Origin: Acridotheres tristis
Lineage: Eukaryota > Chordata > Aves > Passeriformes > Sturnidae
DNA: 64,000 nucleotides
NCBI GenBank assembly: GCA_037013685.1
Contig: CM072884.1
Span: forward strand, 99,800,048-99,864,047
Direction: 5' to 3'
Positions 12,501-24,300 of this stretch are shown one piece after another; within the stretch, counting starts at the first letter, position 1, and each line of letters opens with the position of its first letter. Made by a program: the position numbers and the translations under genes. The notes below the pieces were generated by a model. The model searched no databases and was not told the DNA's origin. It worked only from the letters and a program-made list of their open reading frames with translations.

Positions 12501-15372
12501 ATATTGAATTCTGCATTTACTGATTCTACACCTTTCCACAAAATTAGGTCTTAGCATTTTAGGACAAATATTAGACTAACAGCTTCCTCACATTACCCAT
12601 TGTCACACGTGTGCAGCTGTACACCACCTCTTGTAGGGGCTTCCCTTTTAGCTCATTTGGTCCATCCCCTTTTGTCTTAGCACTTATCAAGTGCTATCTC
12701 ATCTTTGTGCTGTTAAGATTATTGTAATGCATTTTGCATTCTTTTCATGAGATTTTTCTCCCATTCTTCTGTCACTCACTCATTACTTCAGCCACTCCCA
12801 CACATTCTCACCAATGCTGTTGTTTTCAATTAAAAGCAAATTCAGCATGAATTAATATTATGAATCTTTAACACTCCTATGGATCTACTTGGAAAAAGAG
12901 ACTAGTCCAGTGACAGACCTTTTATGCTGGGAAACTATATAACTTTTCGGTTTTAGTGATTTCAACAAAATACGTTATTTTACAACAATGCATCTGTGGT
13001 TGTAGGAAGTACTGTGATACCCATCTGTTTCCTTAAAAGTACCAGTCTTCTCTGAGTCTACATAATTGGGAAGAATAAATGCTGCCTAATGCTCTCCAGC
13101 ATAGAAAGCAAAACCTGCAAAACAATTCATTACAAATAAATGAAAAGAAACTCTGTAATCTGATAGCAAAGCAAAGCAATGATAATAATTTCTGAAGCAT
13201 TCCATATGTTTCTCTTTGATGCCTCTTAGTCAGCAGGACTCACTAACTGGTTATGTAAGCCTGGTGATTTGAACTCCAGGTAACTCTCTAGCAGAAGCCA
13301 TCGGTGGGCAAAAAGGTGAGGCTGACTTTGTTATTGCTGACTAAAAGAAAGATGACAACAGACATCTGCTTCAGAAGATCTGGACTAAAATAAAGTTACT
13401 GCATTATGTGGTAGAGCATAAAGGAAACCTCACTGTATTCAGAACTCTACAGCAAATACCCTGACTCCACATAGCCTGAATTTTATTTTTTAAGCTATGT
13501 TAAAAACAGATGAAGAAACCCCACAAGTCTGACTGCAATGAGGTCTGCAAAGCACAAAAGGATCTGCAAAGTGACTGCTTGTTAAACACCATTTCTTCGG
13601 TGGCTCAGATCAGTTCAGACACCACATGAAAAAGCATCCATAGAGAAACTCCGGACTTTTGTGCATTGAGATCCCCCACTCTCTAGAGGCAAGGGTTTAT
13701 ATAAGTGTTCATCGATGTGACATGACACAGAAATAAAGAAGAAAATTAAATAAAATGTCTGCAGTGGCTTGATATCACTGGAGAGTAGAAGGACAGGGCT
13801 AGAGAATGGTGTATTTACTATTCCAAACCATTCTCTCTGTGTGTTTGGAAAACTGATCAATATGGTCAAATCATCATCTTAGTTATTATAAAAGACAAAT
13901 ATCCTTCCACTGGGAGGTCTGAGGCAGAGGGAAGAAGAAAATGGGAAAAAGCAGGCTAATGAAATCTCACATAGAAACCTCAGTAATGTAATTGTCTTTT
14001 TATCTATGCTTGCTGATGAGCACAGCTCCACCCAGAGACCAGTCATCTTGGGGAATTAAATCATTCTGGTCAATAAAGCATAAAGTGGACAGGAGCAACA
14101 TCTTAAAAGCCATTTTCATTATCAGAAACACTGTTAAATACTCACATGAGAACATTCTAAATCAGGCAAAGCTATACAGCTCTACAAACAGCTAAACAAA
14201 AGTCAATGAGGGCAGATCATTAAAGGATATTTAATGTACACGATTTATTTTTATATTTGCAGTTTCTCTTCCTACCAAATATCTGATTACTTTTCTTTGG
14301 ATACATGCATATTGTTCAGGACAAAAAAGATGTCTTTGTCCTCTAGGATTGAAAATAGCTTAGCATGTGGCAAACACTGCCCCAGATGTACTTCCCAAGA
14401 TTTTGTTGGTTTTTTTTCACCCGGTGCCAAATTGTTCAGTCAAGTAACAATTTCTTATGACACATTAATTATAGAATTAATTACTTTACTTTCATAAAAG
14501 CACAAACAAGAGCAGCAGTATTGTGTATATTGTTATGATTCATCTTCCTCATGGAAAATCCACAGCCTTTTTTTAGTTTATAGATTTTCCCCCACAAATA
14601 TTTATGTTCAGCAATCAAAAACTTTCAAACAAACTGTAAAATCTTTAAAAAGGAGCAGGAAATTAAATGCACCTAAATCATAATCTGTCCTTTGTAACAT
14701 GGTGCATAGCTCTTCTAAAAGAAAACCAACTGTTTATTCACCATCTCATTCTATGGCTTTTGAAGATTCAGCACAAATCCTGGCACTGTTTTTTTCATTT
14801 CTAATCTTGAATAATTTCACATCATTTTAGAAAAAACATATATCTAAAACTATTCTGTTATCTTTTTCTGCTTTACCAGAATATGTAAAGGGTGTCTACA
14901 TTTTAAATGTTTCATTCAGTAAGTTAATTCAGGCACATTGCCTCAATCTAACACAAAAATCTAATTCACAATTTCTACAAGAAAAATAACTCGTGCACCA
15001 AAGAGAGATATTCAAAGCTGCTGCTTTCTTGAATCTTCCAGTTTATCCTCTAAGCCATTAAGTTTGTTACAGGGCTCCATTTACAATTTATGTTGATCTG
15101 CCAGCAGATTCAAATTAAAATTAATTGTATAAATTTGTAGACTCAGGAGTACACATTGGCTGTTCTTTGCTTAATATTCATTATCAGAGGAAGGCTCTAA
15201 AGCACATGAGGAAGGGACATGTAGGGCTCTGAAGTCTGTGTAATATTTCACTGTCAAACTAGCATTGGTTTAGCAACAACACTATAGGCACAAATACTAA
15301 TTTTATGGTAATTAAATTATGTCAGTTTTAAAAACTGTATCACTGCTTATAGGAGAAAAATATTGCTTTTAC

Positions 15373-15467
15373 CTTACTGATAAGTGTGACAACATCACCC
15401 TCCCGGATTGTGAGTTCATCATCGTTCTGCGCTTCATACGGAAATAACACTTTGCAATACTCCTTGT
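15373..15467 (-). CDS. SH3KBP1: SH3KBP1 exon D: N-terminal half of SH3 domain C
   Basis: This 95-nt exon begins with two bases (AC) that complete a codon split from exon C (A|AC, asparagine; serine in human), followed by 31 codons. The acceptor is ttcttcctttcag and the donor is AAG|GTAAAA. The peptide begins [20 protein letters not shown] and ends [18 protein letters not shown] matches the ALYDY-type first strand of an SH3 domain. NDDELTI is the RT-loop acidic motif that contacts the arginine of PxxxPR ligands in this family. The domain is cut in the middle. The WW and PDNF half must be on a following exon, which I did not find between positions 1 and 15372, so it probably lies left of the window. 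Confidence 0.96.
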
Positions 15468-15934
15468 CTGAAAGGAAGAACATTCACTGTGATAAATTAT
15501 CACTTTATAACAACTGCTTATTCAAGGGTGAATAATCTTCATAAAATATTCCATTAGTGTCCCTTTGTGCTGCCTTATTTCCTTGCCATCTTTCTCTTTG
15601 TATTTTAGACCTTCATAAACAATATGAAATATTTAAAAAACTGTATGCTGATAAGCATTCCCACACACGTCATCCAGGGAGTCAGCTCTGTAGCCCTTAG
15701 AACCATTATCTCAAATGAAACTGCTCCAGACAGCAACCTGCCACAAACTCCTTCCCTTTGAGTAAGTTCTGTATCTGACACTTCCTTCCATAGTTCCATG
15801 GGTATGGTCTCCCACCAGATCACAAAAACTGGAAGCAAAAAGGGTGCAGTAGGTTGCCATAGTTTATCTATCCTATCCCCTTGTGTGCAAGAAAGCAGAT
15901 ATTTATGAATCCATAAAGATCATACAACAATAAA

Positions 15935-15966
15935 TAATACATTAATAAATGCTAATACATTAATAA
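15935..15966. repeat. 18-bp period direct repeat
   Basis: The 14-base word taatacattaataa-type sequence at 15935-15948 is repeated exactly at 15953-15966 in an AT-rich stretch, consistent with replication slippage. Confidence 0.6.
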
Positions 15967-16703
15967 CTAAACCACCTGTACACTCAGTGTAAGAGTTTTG
16001 AGTATTACTCTAAGGTTTCCTCGACCCTTTTTCCTTTACTGTCTATAAATAAGGACATTATCTCAACTTTCATCTGGAAAATACAGAAGCCAGGACTCCT
16101 ACTCAGAAATCATAAAAAGCAGTCTTCATGAAAAGCAGTTACTTACATGTTGCTGTGCAACAGATGAGTGTGTCAATATGCCTTACAAATAAAAAGGGAA
16201 TATGTTTCACAGCTGTGCAACTATGCATAAAAATACGTGACACTCTAAGACAGCAGGTCTAAAAGGACCAAGCAAACTACTTGACGGTTTGGAGAAGACA
16301 GGTGATTTTGTAGAAATGTTCACCTCACTTTAAATATCTCAGTTTTGATGACCTCTATGTCTAGTCAACTACTATATTCAAAGCAGAGAAGTACTGGCAG
16401 GCCACAGAAATATAAATTTGAAACAAGACTTATTCTTTTATACTTAATATAAAGAGAATCTGCATTATCACACTTGAGGATATCTGAGGCTCCACCAGGG
16501 GGTCAGTTCAGCTGCCCAGACACTAAGGGCCTTTTCAGACACTCGTGGGTATGTAAGACACATGTATAGTACAGCTGAACCTATGGAATTACTGGGTCCC
16601 TCTGGTCTGACAGCTGGAGGCAAATAAAAACTAAATACCCTGGGGGTATCTCAAACAGCTCCAGATGCAGGCTACTGATTTCAGCCCCCAATCTTTGGCC
16701 TTG

Positions 16704-16734
16704 TGTCTGAATTTAGATTCAGACATCTGATGTC
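16704..16734. repeat. Two overlapping inverted repeats sharing one arm
   Basis: Positions 16704-16712 pair perfectly with 16717-16725 (9 bp, loop ttag). Positions 16722-16727 pair perfectly with 16729-16734 (6 bp, one-base loop). The two structures share 16722-16725, so they exclude each other. Both are short and may be chance. Confidence 0.5.
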
Positions 16735-17229
16735 AGAAACCAACCTGGTCGGTGCACTACAGTCAATGGAGATCAAGTCACTAAAATGAGTGAAGCCTTG
16801 AGAGTCACTCCTGACTCCAAGAGTAGACACCTACATTTGATTAGTTGAACCAGGATTTGAACTCCCAGGAGAGCAGTGACAGATCTGCAGTGGGACCACC
16901 CCTCCAAAAGTCCAGATACCAAACTCATGATTATAACCCAAACTTCAGACTCTGACACATAAGCTCCATCAAAACTTCTAAAGTTCATGAAAGAAACAAC
17001 AGCCATAAAGAAGCAGCCCAGAAACGTGCATCTGAAAGTTTGCTCTCTGTTAGCCCCATCAGCTTGACAAATTAAATAGTAGTAAGTAGGGAATTGGAAA
17101 GCTCTTCTTCAGTTCTGCCACTCAGAAACAGCATGAATTTTATGTGTCATTGGTTCAAGCAAACAAGAACTTCTTAGGCTTCACAGATTTCTTATTCTGA
17201 ACACAAATGTTTGAATTTACCCATGACCA

Positions 17230-17766
17230 TTGCAGTTGGTTTTCTGGCCATGCCCTGAATAAGGTCTGGCTGAGATACAGTTAATTTTCTTCACAGCAGC
17301 CCACATGGTGCTGCATTTTGGATTTGTGACTAAAACTGCACTAGTGTTTTGGCTATTGCCTAGCATACCTACACATCTTTCTTTTTTCTTTTTCCTATCC
17401 CCCAAGTAGGCCAGGGTGGGCAAGAAGCAGGAGGGGACACAGCAGCTGACCCAAGATATGTAAAGGGATATTCTGTGCCATATGGCTCCTGCTCACCAAT
17501 AAAAATGGGTGGGCTTTGGGGGTGCTGGTTTAGGAGGTTTCCATTCTTTGGAGACTGGCTGGACATTGATCCACTGTAGGTGGTGAATGAATTGATCTAC
17601 TGAATGGTGTCTGCCTTTGTGTTGCCTCTCTTTATTTCTCTTTCATTTGTTTATCAAACTGTCTTCATTCATTAATTTTCTTGCTTTTGCCTGCCCTGCT
17701 CTCTCCACTATGGGAGCAAGTGGCTGGGTTGAGCACAGCTGCTGGCTGGGGTCAACTCACCACACC
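17230..17766 (+). mobile_element. Solo LTR of avian ERVL-type endogenous retrovirus
   Basis: The plus strand carries degenerate forms of motifs seen in order in avian ERVL-like LTRs: gttaattttcttcacagcag, ttttggatttgtgactaaaa, gtgttttggctattgc, gggcaagaagcaggagggga, cagcagctgaccc, gggatattctgtgccatatg, then a polyadenylation-like caataaaa at about 17499. The 3' part has tgggagcaag and ends gctggggtcaactcaccaca. There is no internal retroviral coding sequence and no partner LTR in the window, so it is a solo LTR, presumably left by recombination. It lies antisense to SH3KBP1. The ends are estimated; the 5' edge is the less certain, and I could not identify a target-site duplication. It encodes no protein. 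Confidence 0.87.
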
Positions 17767-20523
17767 TCCTCTGGTGTCTCTGAAGAAACAAAATTCAGAT
17801 TAAGACAATGAACCAAAGTTTTGATGGAAAATAAGTGAGCAAGGAAAAAAATCCTTTTCCTTGTCCTAAAAGCAGAGAACACTATGAAATAAACACTTGG
17901 TGGCTTTTCCAAACCACGGGGCATGTGATAACCACCAGATCACAACTCAGATTCAGAGGATGAAAGGGGCGTCTAACTGCTGCTTTGCTGCATTCTGAAG
18001 GAAGGGTTGGGATGTCTCTTTGTGGACTTGGCTAGGATGTTCCACTTGCTCACTATGTTGTCTTTGAGACAATAAAACATTTTACGTAAAAGCTGGTAGA
18101 AAGCTGGCACACACACTAACTTAGGTGGATGCAAAGCAGCATGTAAATAAATATGAGATTCAGCACATTTTACACTTCAGTGGCATGCTACCTTAAATTA
18201 TCATCGTGGGGTTTTTTTCCCTATTCTGACTATATCCAGGCTCTGAAAAGCAGCTGTGCTAAATAATAGATCAGTGAATTAGAACAGAGTTGATGTAAAT
18301 GTAATACTGCACTAAAGAAGCTGAGTGCTGCACACTCAGGCAAGTCTCTAGTTACTGGGAACAGGCTTGGCATTTCTTTTTTGGGATACAGAACTGGCTG
18401 GATTCTCAGAGGTAAACAACATCTGAGCCCAAGAAGGATTATTCCAGAACATTCATTCTCAGACATATCCATTGATCCTTCATTCAATAACAGCATCAGT
18501 GCGAGGTTAAATGGGAAGCCAAGCACAAAGTACAGCTAAAAAACTGCAAACAGCATCACTCTGACAGGATGTCTGCAGTGCAGCTTCTGCTCAAGGTGTG
18601 GATGAATCCCACGTGTTTCAGGTTATAAAATGCTTTGGATTGCAAAGGGCGTGGGTATCCCGAGTCCTATAACAGATAAGCCTCCCTCAGGTCTCATTTG
18701 CTGTTTGAAGACTGGGTATTTGAATTGTCTTTCAGGAGGAAGAACCTGATAGACAAGAGTGGAGAGAGGGCTGTGGTTTCAGCATCTGAAAGACCAGTGA
18801 TGATCAGGAAGTAAGTCTCATTCCTTGGAGAATGGCATAGTATCTGGTTCAGCAGTTAAAGACTGGGACATTACCATCCCAGGCAAAAGTGAAAGTACTT
18901 CAGGTCCAAGGTAGAATGATATTTTTGTGCTTACCATAGTAATTGGAACACTCACCAGTTTTCTGAGACTGCAAACTTCCTTGGACTGAATGCTTTTTCA
19001 AGCTTGTTTGTGGTGAAAAGTAAAATTGAATTTTTGAGAAATAACACATTCTAGACAGATTATAGTCCTATGCCAGAGTCTGATCATATCCTCATTTCTG
19101 ACTATCAGATATTAACTTTATTATGAAGAAATTATTCCTCTGCCTATATTAAACACCAAACCAGACTGAAGCATGTTTCATTTGCACTGAAAGGTTTTTC
19201 AAGTTAAGTGAAGGACAACTTCAGCTGAATGAAATATGTCTTCAATGATGACAGTTGAGCCTAAGAAAATTATATATAATTACATTACATCAGAACTTCC
19301 TATAGATGTGCTTCTCTTTCCTAAGCATGAACAGAGATGCCAAGAATTCTACTGAGGCCCCAGATATTCCAGGAAAGATAAAATAATAAATCATGCAGTT
19401 TAGTGAAAATTCAACAGGATATAGTAAGTAGCCCACCCTTCTCACCAACTCTGGCAAACTGGATGCTGAATGAAGACAGCAACAGAAGAATAACAATTTT
19501 TCTGGCCAAAAAGGAAAAAAAGGTGTGTCTGAGGGAAGTAACAATGGAAAGAAGGACCATCCACAGCCCAAAAGTGTTGATGGAAAAGTGTCTCTGTCAG
19601 CCAGAGCTTAATGGATCACAGTAGAAGATACAGTTTTCTAACCACTGGTCAGAAGGTTTTCATACTCAGTTTATAAATGTGAAAGTTAGAACCTCCCATA
19701 CCCTGGGATGGGATATAGTGAGCAGCTTCAGCTGTCAGAAGTATGAGCTGATGTGGAAAGGAGCAGCCTGGCTTCCCACACAAGGGTTAATGCTGCAGGT
19801 GGGAAAGCCCCTGGACCACCCCTTCTGATGGCACCTGCACTCAGGTCAGATTGAGCTGCTCAGCCTGCAGGTTGGCAAAGGTAATTCCAAAACGCATTCA
19901 GGAGCCCTCTTCTGCATGACCAGTTCACACATTTTTCAGTATTTCAAGTTTCACTTCCTCGGGGTAATTGAATTCTGGCAGTGTTTCCCATTAGAGCCTG
20001 CTGGCACAGAGGATGGAGCAAGTCAATGACTGCGGTGGAGCTAATGGACAATAACTCACTAAAAGCTCTTTTAAGCTGCTTTTGCAATTCTGAGCTGAAA
20101 ACTTGTACAAACCAGTTTGTAACCACACACTTCCCTCAGACAGACCCTGCTCTGCTGATCCAGATGCTTTCCTGCATATGTCTCTATGTGTTTCAGTTCT
20201 GAGACAAAATGTTATCTGCTAATTATCTAAAAGGATAAACTCATCAGGGAACAAGGATTGTGCAAGATTTAAAGAAAATCAACTCTGTTATATTCAGCTT
20301 ATTTTCTAAGCTATGGCTATGTTCTCTTCCCTCTTATTCTTGTCCACCAAAATCTGTAACATTTAGTTGTAACTTTACATAAAAAAAATCAAAATATGGG
20401 GAATATATATGTATGTTATTTGGTAAGCTAGTTACCTAGAACAGCATAGAGACATACCTGAAAGATTTAATCATTACTTTTTCACTGCTAAGCACTGAAA
20501 TGATGAAAAAAGAACTGTAGGTC

Positions 20524-20860
20524 AAGAATCAGAGAATAGTTTGGGTTAGACAGAAACTTTAGGATTATCTAGTCCCAGTGCCCCCTGCCATGGGCAAGGA
20601 TACCTTTCACTAGACCAGGTGGCTCAGGGATGGGGCACCCACAGCTTCTCTGGGCAACTTGTGCCAGTGCCTCACCAGCCTCACAGTAACAAAGTTCTAA
20701 CATCTAATCTAAACCTGCCCTCTCTCAGTTTAAAGCCATTTCTCCTTGTCCAGTCACTACATTCTCTTATAAAAATTCACTCTCCAGCTCTCTTGCAGGT
20801 CCCCTTCAGGTACTGGAAGGCTGCTGGAAGGTCTCCTTGGAGCCTTCTGATTTCCCATAC
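20524..20860 (-). mobile_element. CR1 LINE 3'-end fragment, second subfamily
   Basis: The plus strand shows the reverse complement of a CR1 3' region: agaatagtttgggttagaca, ggattatctagtcccagtgc, ccctgccatgggcaaggata, cactagaccaggtggctcag, cttctctgggcaac, gccagtgcctcaccagcctc, aacatctaatctaaacctgc, ccatttctccttgtcc, then aggtactggaaggctgctgg and tctccttggagccttctga. It differs from the copy at 2044-2285, so it belongs to a different CR1 subfamily. It is 5'-truncated, non-coding and in the same direction as SH3KBP1, ending about 450 bp from exon C. Edges are approximate. Confidence 0.93.
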
Positions 20861-21305
20861 AAACTACACCATGCATACAGTTTATCCCTGCTACATAATG
20901 AAATAAAATAATTAAAACAATCTTTTTAAAAGAGGAAAAAGGGCATTCACAACATGAAAAATTTTCCTATGACCTACGTACAAGTTACAACCTGAATTTG
21001 GATCTTATTCAACTCTGATTAATTCCAAAGTATCCTCAAGGCTGAAAGTTGATCACATAATTTAATTAGATTTTTGGTGGCAGAAAATTTGATGTAGGGT
21101 CACCAGAGCAAAAACAATTCAGAGGATTCTGTGAAACAAAGCATTTTGTTTAGGTACCACCTACTCGAAGTTTATCCTAAATATATCTATCTGCATCCTC
21201 GCTTTTTTTACATACAGGACACTCTTTCAACCAAAACCAGAGAAAAGCATTCAGCTTGCTTTTAATAGCACAAAGTGCAAAAAAGAAAAAAACTATGAAA
21301 CCTAC

Positions 21306-21381
21306 TTTTTGTTCTGCTGTCCACTTCTATTTTTGTTGGCTCCTGAGTTGCGGTGGCTGGAGGTAATTTCTTCCCAACACT
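21306..21381 (-). CDS. SH3KBP1: SH3KBP1 exon C: end of linker before SH3-C
   Basis: This 76-nt exon starts in phase 0 after exon B and leaves one base for the next split codon. On the minus strand the acceptor is a run of T ending tttcag. The donor is AAAA|GTAGGT, without the usual AG before GT, so it is somewhat weak. The 25 codons read SVGKKLPPATATQEP then TKIEVDSRTK. They align with the human linker that begins TIGKKLPATTATP and ends DSRTKSK. Because 76 is not a multiple of three, skipping this exon alone would shift the frame. The residues suggest a flexible, unstructured segment between SH3-B and SH3-C. Confidence 0.95.
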
Positions 21382-24300
21382 CTGAAAAAAAATAATTATT
21401 CTTCTTTAAAACTTGCAGGTTCAGTTAAAAGTTGGACAACATAAAAAATAGTAATGGAAATACAAAATATAGGAGTAGAAAAGGGACAGTAAAGAAAAAG
21501 AGGCAAATTATAAACTATACTTACGTTTGTTACTGGGGGTTAACTTTTTTCTTTAAAATTATAAATAATTCATAAAAATGTGATCCTCCAATTTCCCTTC
21601 AATAATGTTTACTAAGATTTTAAAATTATAACCACATAACACTTCCCTGAGTTTCAAGGAAGACTTACAGAAGTTTCACTGGTACATTGAATATTAAGCA
21701 GTCAATGAAATTACTTAGGGAAACGTGGTACTCAGTACCAAAAATAAAGCTGAAAGAAGCAGCAGGGAGGAACCCACTTGACTTCTGTTCAAACAAGGAG
21801 TATTCATTTCACTCATTCTAGATTGAGTGTGATTTTTATATTTACAACATCTCTTTCTTATTTTATTATTTTTTATTTCTTTTTAGCAAAAGTAACTAAT
21901 TTACAGTGGACTACTATAATAAGCAATAACCTGCCTTGGACAGGTAAGCTGAAACAGTAAACAAATATTATCTGCCCCCACCAAAATAAAATGGAATAAA
22001 ATCAGTGATACTCATCTTTACGTATTTTCTCCCTTTACTATATGCAAGCTATACCCTCTCTCTCTCAGCTTGTCTCCCTTTGAAGAAAGTATTCTATCTT
22101 TAAAATCCTAGCAAGGTGTAGATGAGAAAATAATTGTATTTGTTTCTGAAAAACCCTAGCTGCCATTCAACATCCTTTCCGGGCAAGGTCTGCATAAACA
22201 CCACAAAGTTCCTCCATGCTTTTGTGACCTCCTGAGTAAAAGCTTAGAGAGCAGAGTGCTAAGATCTGGTCTTGGATGCACTGAGTACCATAAGGACCAT
22301 AAGAAAACACTGGTCAATATAAGAAGCAATAGGAGTAGAGCTCTTTGAGTGGCTGAAAAATTCCAAGGTGTATAAAGAATACTGAGAGCTCCATGTTAAT
22401 AACATGTCAAAATGTGTCAAAATGCATCTATGAAAAGGACTCAAATACACACAGGGATTTCAGTCTGGTAAAAAGGGCAAATAGGCAGGAAAGATAGTTT
22501 TGAGAGTTGTGCACAAGACAATCATCAAATCCATGCTGACAGCAATGCAGGCTACAAGTTGCAATACCCAAAAGCATCCTGTTGCAACTTAGTTTGCAGG
22601 TGGAAGCAGAAACACCTGACCTTCTGATGAGTTTATAAATCTACTCTGAATCCAGAGTTTGTGAACTGCTAAGGGAGAGAAAAAACCAATAAAACTCTAA
22701 AGAACCTCTCAAATTCTATCCTGAGGTGGGAATGAAAGATAAGAAAAACTAGGATAAGTGCATGACCTGGTTGTGCTGGAGAAGTTTAAAGTCAAGAAGG
22801 ATGATGATAAATCTGAGATCTATCTGCAAAGCAGTTAAAATTATACTAAAAGAGATATAATGAAGAATTTTAAGCTATCAGGCATTTACACAGATAAAAG
22901 TGCAGAATGCCTTCAAGGTGAAAGCAAGGCTGGTTCAGAGGCAAACAGGGCAGGTCAAGATAGCTGCACATCACAGTACATGCTCAGTCATGATCAAACC
23001 TTTATTCACATGCCTGCTCATGGAATTATTTAGGAAAATGAAAAAAGGAGATACTGTAAACTGCACTGCAATTTGGCTCATAAAGACATGCTCACTAAAG
23101 GAATTTGAAAACCTCTTAAATTAGGGGAGGTTTTAGTTTTTTTTAAGATTAAATTATTATGCAAGACCAATTAATTAAAGGAAATATTTTAGTAATTGCT
23201 TTACCATACATGAATCATTGATTTTATGCCATGAAACCAAACACCATATAAGCCTACAACAGGCTAAAATTTAACAAGCTACAGATCACAACAAAAGAAT
23301 TATGGGCAAAAAGGAAGATATTTGTGTATTCTAGTGGAAAATCCATTATGCAAAGTAATTTCTTAATGTATAGGAGCAGATGCAAGAGCAATGCTTGAAA
23401 ACATTAATTGATCTGTTCATTCAGAACAAATGCCTGTGCAGGTGATTAATCAGTGTTGGGAACCAACTTGTGAACAGAAAAGGGAATACCATCCAAACAA
23501 GGCTGCTCTTTTATTACGAGGTAAGAGAAATAATTCAAATAATTTTTATGAGGATTGCACAGGACCCACTTCAGTGAGAAAGGATACCTGAATTTGTTGT
23601 GGGACAGGGAGAGGAGAAGACAAGTGGAACTATTCTTTAATGGTGAGGGGACTGCACTCTGGGATTTCTAGGGGTGAAACAAGCATCAGTGACAGGAAAA
23701 GGGGATAAAAATTGGTAATTCAAGCAAATCTGGTTTCAGGTGGACCTGAACTGCCAAGGTGTTTCACTCTCCTATAAGGAGGTGGGGTTGTAAAAATTAT
23801 TATTTATTTATGTTTCCAATTGGTCTACATTAGCATGGAAAATGTGTCACCTCCATGAAACTTAATATAGTACTTATTTGTTCATTAGGAAATACCCAAG
23901 ATAAACTTTCCTCATTCTAAGAGACACTGAATCCTCTGTGATCTCATAAGTCTGATGGTTCTTCTATAAAAGGCTAAAACTTCAAATATAACTAAGATTT
24001 GTGTGCTGGGAGTACAGACCAAGCATTATTATTAGAGCTACCAAATTTTCTGACATGAAAACAAAACTGGGAGAGAGTAACATCTCCCATATAAGCCAGA
24101 AACTTTCCTGCTGTCTCTCCAACTGTTCTGTGTCACTCATACTCCCATACAGCTCAAATATCTACCAAGTTTATTAGTGGTGAGGAGAACAAAGGAAGCC
24201 CAACCTAAATTCTTGCTAATCCAATACAAATCTGCATGACACAGACTTTTCTTCTCAAAAACAATTACTCTAGGATATTTTGTTGTCTTCTTCAGTTGAA

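Larger units (their letters stand above)
1..15372 (-). other. Partial intron downstream of exon D
   Basis: At least 15.4 kb of AT-rich intron with no recognisable exon on either strand. It holds one CR1 fragment near 2044-2285, a short GC-richer block just right of it, a purine-rich stretch near 3091-3144 and two short local tandem duplications near 9120 and 9517. Frames of up to 115 codons at 1061-1408 and 8583-8930 show no domain, no family resemblance and no splice context. Confidence 0.75.
15468..21305 (-). other. Intron between SH3KBP1 exons C and D
   Basis: A 5838-bp intron, GT at the right end and AG at the left end on the minus strand. It carries an antisense solo LTR (about 17230-17766), a sense-oriented CR1 fragment (about 20524-20860), an 18-bp period repeat at 15935-15966 and overlapping small inverted repeats at 16704-16734. 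About 16490-17010 is less AT-biased than its surroundings but unidentified. No other exon is seen. Confidence 0.85.

Noticed and set aside
1..15372. The exon encoding the second half of SH3-C
   Set aside because: I looked on the minus strand for a GWWEGELNG and FPDNF coding segment between exon D and the left edge and found none. It is probably outside the window rather than lost.
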